Made by a program: the position numbers and the translations under genes. Under the pieces are notes generated by a model. That model was not told where the DNA came from. It worked only from the letters and a program-made list of their open reading frames with translations, and did not search any database. DNA of 33,069 nt from a virus. Positions 11,501 through 15,590 of the stretch are shown here, piece after piece. Numbering within the stretch: the stretch's first letter is position 1; every line of letters begins with the position of its first letter. The stretch covers positions 1 through 33,069 of the IMG/VR virus record IMGVR_UViG_3300044732_001809; one strand, 5' to 3'.

Positions 11501-13492
11501 GGTTCATCGGGAAGCTCTGGTTCATCTGGAAGCTCTGGTTTGGATGGTACATATTTTGGAAGTAGTGGTACAAGTGGTGAAAGTGGAACATCAGGAACTT
11601 CTGGAACTAGCGGCTCTGCTGGTACATCTGGAGTTGATGGAACATCTGGTACATCGGCAGTAGATGGTACATCTGGTACGTCTGGTAAAGATGGAACGTT
11701 CAATGGTAGTAGTGGTACTTCAGGAGAAAGTGGTACATCTGGTTCATCTGGTGAAAGTGGAACAAACGGAAGTGATGGTTCATCTGGAAGCTCAGGCACA
11801 TCTGGTTCTTCTGGTTTAGATGGAACGTTCTTCGGAAGTAGTGGTACATCAGGAGAAAGTGGCACATCAGGAACATCTGGCACATCAGGAAGTAGTGGAA
11901 CATCGGGTACATCTGGTTCTTCTGGTATAGATGGTACGTTCTTTGGTTCACATGGAACATCGGGTACAACGGGAACTTCTGGAAGTAGTGGAGAAAGTGG
12001 TACAAATGGTAGTGGTGGCTCATCTGGAAGTAGTGGAGAGAGTGGTTCTTCTGGTTCAAGCGGTAAAGATGGTACTTTATTCGGAAGTAGTGGTTCGTCT
12101 GGTTCGTCTGGTTCAAGCGGAAGTGGTGGAACTTCGGGAAGTAGTGGAGTTGATGGTACATCTGGTTCATCTGGGGAAAGTGGAACTTCAGGTTCATCTG
12201 GACAAGATGGTACATTCTTTGGTAGTAATGGTACATCGGGAGAAAGTGGAACATCAGGTTCTTCTGGACAGAGTGGTTCAAATGGTACAACAGGAACATC
12301 TGGTACATCAGGTTCTTCTGGATTTGATGGTACATTCTTTGGAAGTAGTGGTACTTCAGGAGAAAGTGGAAGCTCTGGTTCGTCTGGTATAACCGGTTCA
12401 AATGGTACATCAGGTGAAAGTGGAACATCTGGTTCTTCTGGATTTGATGGAACATTCTTTGGTTCATCTGGTACATCCGGTTCTTCTGGCTCATCAGGTA
12501 CATCAGGAGAAAGTGGTACTTCGGGTATAAGTGGTACAGCTGGTTCATCTGGAAGCTCTGGTTTGGATGGTACTTTATTTGGTAGTAGTGGTACTTCGGG
12601 AGAAAGTGGAACATCGGGTTCTTCTGGACAAAGTGGTACTTCGGGTATAAGTGGTTCGGCTGGAACATCAGGTTCTTCTGGATTTGATGGTACATTTTTC
12701 GGAAGTAGTGGAACAACTGGTACATCGGGTACATCTGGAGTAAGCGGCACATCGGGTATAAGTGGTACTACCGGTACATCGGGTTCTTCTGGATTTGATG
12801 GTACATTCTTTGGTAGTAGTGGTACATCTGGAACATCTGGTGTATCCGCATCAAATGGTACGTCTGGAACATCTGGATTGGGAACATCTGGAACATCTGG
12901 ATTTGATGGAACTTACTTTGGTAGTAGTGGTACAAGCGGCGCATCTGGAACATCTGGAACGTCTGGAGCAGGTACATCGGGTATAAGTGGTAGTAGCGGT
13001 ATAAGCGGTACAAGCGGTACAAGCGGTTTCTTAGATTTGGTTGGTACAACGGATAATGGTTTAATAACTTGGGATAATGGTAATATAAAAGGACAAGTTG
13101 AGAGTAATATTACATTCAATGGAAGTTTATTATCAATAACAGGTGGAATTGAATCAACTTATGCTGGGGCTACTGCGTTTAGAGAAACTTATTCGGATTT
13201 AGGAACTGGTGGAAGTACAGCAATAGATTTATCAACAGCAAATAACTTTAGAAGACAATTTAACGCAGGAGCAACTATAACATTTACATCAGCACCATCC
13301 GGCAGAGCATTTGGATTTACAGTAACAACTGTAAATGCTGGGGCTTATGTAATAGATTGGCCAGCTATTGTAAATTGGGTAGGTGGCTCTCAACCATTAT
13401 TAACATCATCTGGTACGGATGTATTAACATTCTTTACTTTTGATGGTGGAACATCTTATTACGGATTTTTGGTTGGAAAAGATATGAGTTAA
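2510..13492 (+). CDS. Giant tail fibre protein (3660 aa) with beta repeats and Gly-Ser/Thr stalk
   Basis: Residues 1-100 are a non-repetitive start, possibly the virion attachment end. Residues ~105-2020 carry about 24 copies of a beta repeat with core SGSVTASVSPxxGFxV, followed by FSGSxxVSG and FSGSGRGLFDIPRSAL. Two cupredoxin-like inserts sit at ~663-765 and ~1299-1402. Residues ~2055-2155 contain the HNLG-x2-YP-x-VQVY motif seen in many phage fibres, then four SSSYA-x-TASYA-type repeats. Residues 2379-3506 are Gly-X-Y triplets of Ser/Thr. The last ~154 residues (GTTDNGLITWDNGN ... ILTFF-type ending ... GFLVGKDMS) match the ending of many phage fibre proteins, probably a trimer-forming tip. 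The following genes (LRR protein, fibre chaperone) fit a fibre cassette. It probably binds the host surface. At 3660 aa it is far longer than T4 gp34 (~1290 aa). Confidence 0.85.
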   Translation: MAISNLLTGRVRVVSPKNVTSDRYQFLDLSQAEPNLGVPNFSASLLTNPAIVVSDDQGNRGFVRSLDLERVSGQFTGSFTGSADSLSGSFSGSFSGSFIGDGSQLVNLPNATFIASGSATASFVEGNLLINTNARVKGDLYVDDTIYAESIIVSYISSSVIYSSGSNVFGDEATDIQQFTGSVEIKDYLRFNEATGSSISASFTGSFFGDGSNLFNLPQATKLASGSVTASVSPDDGLKVESWESGSQYTGSIFVSGSRGIELTSGSSFSGSGARLFDIPRSALTPDALLSTFIVSGSVTASVSPVYGFRVESALSGSEFTGSIDISGSVSASLFIGDGSRLFNLPALSATLIVSGSVTASVAPNKGFLVTSVEFGSQFTGSIFVSGARGIELTSGSSFSGSGARLFDIPRTALTPDALISNLIASGSVTASVSDVYGFVVKSPASGSQITGSVRISGSAYVESGSIFVGDGSGLRNIPFSALSEEVVAATKITSGSVTASVSPAFGFKVESIASGSQFSGSLFVSGGNVQLQSGSFFSGSGRGLFDIPFSAFSGDVDRIASGSVTASVSPDFGFVVVSLSGSIFSGSVFLSSGSLFSGSGRGLFDIPKSAISDLDLSLIFSGSATASINPVHGFVVNTPTTISGSLIVSSSNYAIPSSSIDTTYFVTNNSFSSYGFTGAQIGSNIQVTLVKGITYRFIVNASGHPFWIKTAPTTGTGDQYNDGVTNNGTDNGIITFEVTETTPSNLYYVCQNHSVMNGTISVSDALYRKAEIKFIGDTQLTGSLKISSTVTASMFSGSGRGLFDIPRNALSEEVFRLASGSVTASVSPQHGFRVEAKVEGSQFTGSIKVSGSLTAERIFSPEFTGSFEGDGSKLKNVPSVESNRIVSGSVSASVSPDFGFVVISTEKGSTISGSVVVSGSVFAYGNIELRSGSAFSGSGERLFNIPRTALTPDALLSVEIKSGSVTASVSPTFGFDVKSIASGSRFSGSLFISGGGVYLQSGSSYSGSGRLLFDIPAAAISDLDTSKIFSGSVTASATPNFGFVVTSVASGSIFSGSLVVSGSSRFRLGVSASVFSGSGAGLTDIPFSALSQELFRISSGSVTASALPDRGFIVESIASGSTFSGSLFVSGGYGGVIQAMTGSWFSGSGRGLFDIPRNALTEDALLSVEIKSGSVTASVSPNFGFRVKSPDSGSEFTGSVDISGSLNVTQKSQFTGSINVSGSIVVASGSHFVGDGRYLSNITIANLAIDSTKIFSGSATASISPVEGFDVNVHSRFDGSFIVSSSGRPTPDYLINRNITVTNDGSNSYIIENGLISGSNPTLTLVRGLEYTIDVDAAGHPFWIKYIQSTGTSNSYSSSITNNGTDNGIIVFTPPSGSPNTLYYNCQLHSSMAGAINLVDYIETPAEITLIGNTKIEGNLTASMYSGSGKGLFDIPISALSQEVFRIASGSVTASVSPVFGFRVEAFESGSDFSGSIRIDSSSFIYSEGTYLRNIPRSALTEDALISTEIKSGSVTASVAPDYGFRVITPFTSSIDENGLFTTQIASRFTGSIDISGSLFVNDNSGALYIGSSSFLYAEGTYLRNIPRSALTEDALISTEIKSGSVTASVTPDEGFRVITPFTGSQIGSQLTGSVSVSGSLIADDVTARGFFFGDGRFITNVQAAAAPLIASGSATASVASGESFVVITAKTGSQIGSEFTGSVSVSGSVSAFDITSTGFFIGDGRFITNVQASAAPLIASGSATASVASGDTFIVTTGATGSKIGSQLTGSVSVSGSLIADDLTARRFIFGDGRFITNVQASAAPLIASGSATASVASGEIFQVITEASSGSYKSQFTSSVAISGSITASLYFGDGGGLFNIPPDAIEGLELAKINSGSGFAIVDPEKLLVNVPITAALYIGDGGGLFNIPANALQDLKLDRIISGSVQAVISPDRGLEIGTKTFVSGNLSVSGGLFVTGGNVVVSSGSSFVGDGSGITNINIANLSFETFILKSGSYTASISPDKGFVVNTSASIWGNVYVGNNLTATDVTASHRVFAPLVSGSLLGTYNFQGVGPTASAEYDILRFDENRGYFVPQPETTLTETVSFSNVSDLTIVHNLGILYPMVQVYATGSEDQILPGTVKSIDENTIQIKFAGLTSGHAVIGSGGSLINGTITGDRVFGTVLSASYAVTAEFAKTVAGFDSASLASLSASLSDTAQYIRNNQTSSMSVFGAVSSSYALTASYIENLSGLNLTDYVRNDRTSSMTVLSSSFATTASYALFAQNASNVDTSNFVQNSQTASMLVGTASLAFTASYALYALNAEGVNTASFLQVNKDSTINANLTISGSLGVSGSITGATNLFLTNLPTGSSDDVVIWNSVTKRLERRNVAAAVGSSGTGGTSGKDGSAGSAGSSGSSGSSGSSGSSGSSGSSGSSGSSGSSGADGSSGSSGSSGSSGSSGSSGSSGSSGSSGTSGSSGSSGSSGSSGSSGSSGSSGTTGSEGTSGSSGSSGTSGSSGSSGSSGTSGSSGSSGSSGSSGTSGTSGTSGTSGTSGTSGSSGSSGSSGTTGSPGTSGSGGTSGSSGSSGTSGSGGTSGTSGSSGSSGTSGTSGSGGSSGSGGTSGSSGTSASSGSGGSSGSSGTSGTSGTSATSGTSGTSGSGGTAGTSATSGSGGSAGTSGSSGSSGTSGTSGSGGTSGSGGTSGTSGSDGISGTSGTSGSSGSSGTSGSSGSSGTSGTSGSSGSSGSSGSSGSSGSSGSSGTAGTGGSSGTSGSSGSSGSSGTSATSGTSGTSGSSGSSGSSGSSGSSGTTGSDGTSGSSGTNGSSGSSGSSGSGGSSGSSGSSGSSGSSGSSGSSGSSGTGGSSGTSGENGTSGTDGSSGSAGSSGSSGSSGTTGSYGTSGSSGVDGTSGIDGTSGTDGSTGSAGTSGSSGSSGTTGSYGTSGSSGNDGTSGIDGTSGSSGSSGSSGTSGSSGSGGSSGSSGSSGTSGLDGTYFGSSGSSGTSGSSGTNGSAGSSGSSGSSGSSGLDGTYFGSSGTSGESGTSGTSGTSGSAGTSGVDGTSGTSAVDGTSGTSGKDGTFNGSSGTSGESGTSGSSGESGTNGSDGSSGSSGTSGSSGLDGTFFGSSGTSGESGTSGTSGTSGSSGTSGTSGSSGIDGTFFGSHGTSGTTGTSGSSGESGTNGSGGSSGSSGESGSSGSSGKDGTLFGSSGSSGSSGSSGSGGTSGSSGVDGTSGSSGESGTSGSSGQDGTFFGSNGTSGESGTSGSSGQSGSNGTTGTSGTSGSSGFDGTFFGSSGTSGESGSSGSSGITGSNGTSGESGTSGSSGFDGTFFGSSGTSGSSGSSGTSGESGTSGISGTAGSSGSSGLDGTLFGSSGTSGESGTSGSSGQSGTSGISGSAGTSGSSGFDGTFFGSSGTTGTSGTSGVSGTSGISGTTGTSGSSGFDGTFFGSSGTSGTSGVSASNGTSGTSGLGTSGTSGFDGTYFGSSGTSGASGTSGTSGAGTSGISGSSGISGTSGTSGFLDLVGTTDNGLITWDNGNIKGQVESNITFNGSLLSITGGIESTYAGATAFRETYSDLGTGGSTAIDLSTANNFRRQFNAGATITFTSAPSGRAFGFTVTTVNAGAYVIDWPAIVNWVGGSQPLLTSSGTDVLTFFTFDGGTSYYGFLVGKDMS
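4496..4806 (+). other. Cupredoxin-like domain 1 inside giant fibre
   Basis: Residues about 663-765 of the fibre interrupt the beta repeats with a different domain: a strand-rich start, then ASGHPFWIKT, a GVTNNGTDNG turn and YYVCQNHSVMNG. His (GHPF), Cys, His and Met (CQNHSVM) fall in the order of type-1 copper ligands. The Cys-x2-His-x2-Met loop is shorter than the plastocyanin Cys-x2-His-x4-Met loop. The fold assignment and metal binding are inferred; it could equally be a copper-free cupredoxin relative used as a spacer. Confidence 0.55.
6404..6715 (+). other. Cupredoxin-like domain 2 inside giant fibre
   Basis: A second copy at residues about 1299-1402 with the same landmarks: AAGHPFWIKY, SITNNGTDNG and YYNCQLHSSMAG. 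The His...Cys-x2-His-x2-Met residues are all kept although the rest of the domain has diverged from copy 1, which argues that these positions are under selection. Confidence 0.55.
6945..7380 (+). repeat. Recent tandem duplication, 273-base period
   Basis: Two copies of a segment containing EGTYLRNIPRSALTEDALIS begin at equivalent points 273 bases (91 codons) apart (GAG at 6974, GAA at 7247). They continue nearly identical in protein through SGSVTASV and FRVITPFT. DNA similarity is also high, so this looks like a recent in-frame duplication within the shaft. Confidence 0.8.
7384..8050 (+). repeat. Tandem repeat, exact 207-base (69-codon) period, three copies
   Basis: The segment GDGRFITNVQA(A/S)AAPLIASG begins at 7472, 7679 and 7886, spacing exactly 207 bases each time. 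Each copy continues with SATASVASG. The first two copies then run through the GSQIGS/GSKIGS-type and LTGSVSVSGS segments; the third diverges after about 100 bases. A partial unit precedes the first copy. The exact period and the high DNA similarity indicate recent in-frame expansion of the fibre shaft. Confidence 0.85.
9644..13027 (+). repeat. Gly-Ser-Ser / Gly-Thr-Ser triplet stalk (1128 codons)
   Basis: A collagen-like Gly-X-Y stretch in which X and Y are almost always Ser or Thr, with scattered Asp, Glu, Lys, Asn and Ala. I see a single proline. From 11429 to about 12921 it is broken 13 times by a (F/L/I/K/Q)DGT-x-(F/N)-G segment that inserts one extra residue between glycines. Codons are mixed (GGA/GGT, AGT/TCA/TCT/TCG), so the DNA is far less regular than the protein. 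Long open frames on other strands here are by-products of this repeat. Confidence 0.9.
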
Positions 13493-13503
13493 TATTTAAT
13501 GTT

Positions 13504-14406
13504 ATGAGTATAGCTAGAAAATTAATACCAAGTGGAGAAGAACAATATCCATTCAAAATTAAAGTAGTAACAACTACTGCAAACACTGTATTTACTGTAC
13601 CTTTGGTGAACTATGGGGGATTACCTCCTTCATTGAATATTCAATGGGGAGATGGGAGTGCAAATTCTCCATTAATTACATCATCTACGGACTTAAATAG
13701 AATACATACTTATGTAAGTCCCGGAACTTATATAATTACTATAAGTGGTTTTATGCCAGGATTTCAAGTAAGTAATAATTCGGCAATAAGAAATCTTATT
13801 ACTGAAATAGTTCAATTTGGAAAAGTTGGATTAAGAATTTTGAACTTTTATGGATGTGTTAATATAACATCAATACCATCAAATGCATCATTAAGTGCAG
13901 TTGGTGGATATAGTGGATTAGATGAAATGGTTTCTTTTGCTTCTTTTATGAGAGGTACTAGAATTTCTACTATACCATCGGATATGTTTGATTATTCACC
14001 AAATGTTACAACTTTTATAGATGCTTTTTCATCTGTAACTACATTAACAAATGTACCATCGGGATTATTTGATAATAACCCAAATGTAAATACATTTGCA
14101 TCGTGTTTTCTTGCATGTACGGCACTAACATCCGTACCATCAACTTTATTTGACCAAAATGTAAATGTAACAAACTTTTCTGGTACATTTCGTAACTGTA
14201 GGTCATTGACAAATGTTTTAACGTTTCAATACAATACACAGGTTACTATTTTTAATAGTGTTTATAATATGAGTTCTACTGCTAATGCTTTAGTAGGAAA
14301 CGCACCGGAATTGTGGAATAGAACTCCAACACCATCTGGAACTGATGCATTTAACAATTGTACTGGATTATCAAATTTTGCATCAATACCTCTAAATTGG
14401 AAATAA
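13504..14406 (+). CDS. PKD-like plus DUF285/BspA-type leucine-rich-repeat protein
   Basis: 300 aa. Residues ~28-82 resemble a PKD/immunoglobulin-like domain: a WGDGS turn at 48-52, then HTYVSPGTYIITISG at 68-82. Residues ~112-290 contain DUF285/BspA-type leucine-rich repeats; three units start IPSDMFD (157), VPSGLFD (184) and VPSTLFD (211), an exact 27-residue period, with phases such as F-x2-CTALTS and F-x-NCRSLTN. There is no signal peptide or membrane segment, as expected for a virion protein. It starts 11 bases after the stop of the giant fibre and is followed 3 bases later by a fibre assembly chaperone gene, so it is probably a receptor-binding tip or a fibre accessory. These domains are known from bacterial and mycoplasma surface proteins; binding specificity cannot be told. 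Confidence 0.75.
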   Translation: MSIARKLIPSGEEQYPFKIKVVTTTANTVFTVPLVNYGGLPPSLNIQWGDGSANSPLITSSTDLNRIHTYVSPGTYIITISGFMPGFQVSNNSAIRNLITEIVQFGKVGLRILNFYGCVNITSIPSNASLSAVGGYSGLDEMVSFASFMRGTRISTIPSDMFDYSPNVTTFIDAFSSVTTLTNVPSGLFDNNPNVNTFASCFLACTALTSVPSTLFDQNVNVTNFSGTFRNCRSLTNVLTFQYNTQVTIFNSVYNMSSTANALVGNAPELWNRTPTPSGTDAFNNCTGLSNFASIPLNWK

Positions 14407-14409
14407 ATT

Positions 14410-14853
14410 ATGTATTTAAGAATTATAAATGAAAATATAGTATATCCATACTCTCTACAAAAATTGAGAAATGATAACCGAAATGTAACTTTTCCATCGG
14501 ATATTACAGATAGTATGATGGTACAATTTGATATGTACCATGTACAATCAACACCAAAACCAAATGATTACACAAAAAATATATCGGAGGGAACTCCTAT
14601 ATTAGTTGATGGTGTTTATTATCAAAATTGGGAAATTGTAAATGCAACCGAATCTGAAATTAATTTTAGAATTGAAGATAAGTGGAACGAAATCAGAGAT
14701 ATACGAAATACTTTATTACAAGAATGTGATTGGACACAATTATCAGATATTTCAACAGAAATAAAAGAATTGTGGCAAACATATAGGCAACAGCTTAGAG
14801 ATATTACTTCACAAACTAATGCATTTGATATAAGTTGGCCTACGAAACCTTAA
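14410..14853 (+). CDS. Tail fibre assembly chaperone-like protein
   Basis: 147 aa. The C-terminal half (residues ~91-147) has the pattern of the phage tail assembly chaperone family (PF16778-like): W-x2-IRDIRN-x-LLQECDWTQL, a middle W-x2-YRQQLRDIT, and the ending ISWPTKP. Proteins of this type usually sit directly behind tail fibre genes and help the fibre fold or assemble without remaining in it. Here it closes the first fibre cassette, starting 3 bases after the LRR protein stop. The N-terminal ~85 residues (VDGVYYQNWEIVNATE) match the usual variable, partner-specific part. The family call is from memory of the motif; the client fibre, either the 3660-aa or the LRR protein, is inferred. Confidence 0.75.
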   Translation: MYLRIINENIVYPYSLQKLRNDNRNVTFPSDITDSMMVQFDMYHVQSTPKPNDYTKNISEGTPILVDGVYYQNWEIVNATESEINFRIEDKWNEIRDIRNTLLQECDWTQLSDISTEIKELWQTYRQQLRDITSQTNAFDISWPTKP

Positions 14854-14866
14854 AAGAGGGATAGGT

Positions 14867-14886
14867 TATATTTATATCTATAACAA
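14867..14886 (+). promoter_or_regulatory. Putative late promoter (TATATTTATA ... TATAACAA)
   Basis: TATATTTATA at 14867-14876 is followed by TATAACAA at 14879-14886. It lies in the 51-base gap between the chaperone stop and the ATG at 14905 and shares the element found before six other genes. It would start a second unit covering 14905 to about 25013. Inferred from recurrence. Confidence 0.5.
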
Positions 14887-14904
14887 AAAAAGAATCGGAT
14901 ATAA

Positions 14905-15231
14905 ATGATAATACACAGTCCCATATTTTCGGGTTCAATTACACAAGCATCATCAGCATATGCGGATTTGAGTGGTTCATTTACTGGTTCACTCACTGGT
15001 TCATTCAAAGGTACAATTGATGTACAACAAGCTGCTTTTGATTATTTAATAGTAAGAGAAAAATTATCAGTTGGTAATAGTTTGGACGATGTTCATTCTA
15101 TGACAGGTTCTATTGCATTGACTGGGTCTGTTATTATGACTGGTTCAATGAATTTATCAGATGGTGGTTATTTAGTAGATGGAGTAAACGTATTAGATTC
15201 AGCTATCGCATTTGCAATAGCATTGGGATAA
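14905..15231 (+). CDS. Small virion protein with SGSFTGSLTGSF repeats
   Basis: 108 aa. The first third contains LSGSFTGSLTGSFKGT, the same short beta motif found near the start of the giant fibre at 2510. The middle (VREKLSVGNSLDDVHSMTGS) and the three-fold SGS/TGS strands (TGSIALTGSVIMTGSMNLSD) suggest a short beta-helical or trimeric segment. No signal peptide; the hydrophobic C-terminus (DSAIAFAIALG) is too short for a clear membrane segment. It is the first gene behind a putative promoter and precedes another small structural gene and the second giant fibre. It may be a fibre adaptor or a small structural component. I do not recognise a named family. Confidence 0.65.
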   Translation: MIIHSPIFSGSITQASSAYADLSGSFTGSLTGSFKGTIDVQQAAFDYLIVREKLSVGNSLDDVHSMTGSIALTGSVIMTGSMNLSDGGYLVDGVNVLDSAIAFAIALG

Positions 15232-15246
15232 AAAATAAAATTAAAA

Positions 15247-15579
15247 ATGGCAAACGCATTCAAAAATAGTATAACAGGTTCGATTGGAACAACAGGAGCT
15301 AAAGTTTATCAAGCACCTGCAGCAACATCAACAACGGTAATCGGAGTTGGTGTAGCTAATACACAAAATCAAAATATATCAGTTAGTGTTATGGTAAGAG
15401 ATACATCAGCTGATAAAACTGTATATGTTGTAAAGGATTCGTTAATAATGCCAGGAAGTTCTAATGTATTGGTTGGTGGTGAACAAAAGTTAGTTTTGGA
15501 AACAGGAGATTTTCTTTCAGTAACTTCATCATTGGCTAATTCGGCAGATGTAATTGTTTCGGTTTTGGAAATATCATAA
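15247..15579 (+). CDS. Small beta-domain virion structural protein
   Basis: 110 aa, starting 15 bases after the previous stop behind an A-rich leader. A strand-rich protein: VYQAPAATSTTVIGVGVAN, then VMVRDTSADKTVYVVKD, then GGEQKLVLETGDFLSVTSS and a final strand VIVSVLEIS. This arrangement is typical of small virion proteins of T4-like marine phages (loop SL-x-MPG-x-S, then KLVLE-x-GD). The same two half-domains flank a helical insertion in the protein at 1498-2442, so this is the uninterrupted paralogue. It may form a trimeric or ring component next to the fibre attachment site; no specific function is proven. Confidence 0.7.
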   Translation: MANAFKNSITGSIGTTGAKVYQAPAATSTTVIGVGVANTQNQNISVSVMVRDTSADKTVYVVKDSLIMPGSSNVLVGGEQKLVLETGDFLSVTSSLANSADVIVSVLEIS

Positions 15580-15590
15580 AGTTGTAATGA

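Noticed and set aside
9415-12750. A 1111-codon open frame on the minus strand, rich in Pro, Glu and Val
   Set aside because: It is the reverse reading of the Gly-Ser/Thr triplet repeat, which gives few stops in other frames. It has no gene-like start context and lies fully inside the fibre gene.
9644-13027. Short direct repeats that might be read as a CRISPR array
   Set aside because: Repeats are coding triplets with no regular spacers; all changes keep the Gly-X-Y protein frame.
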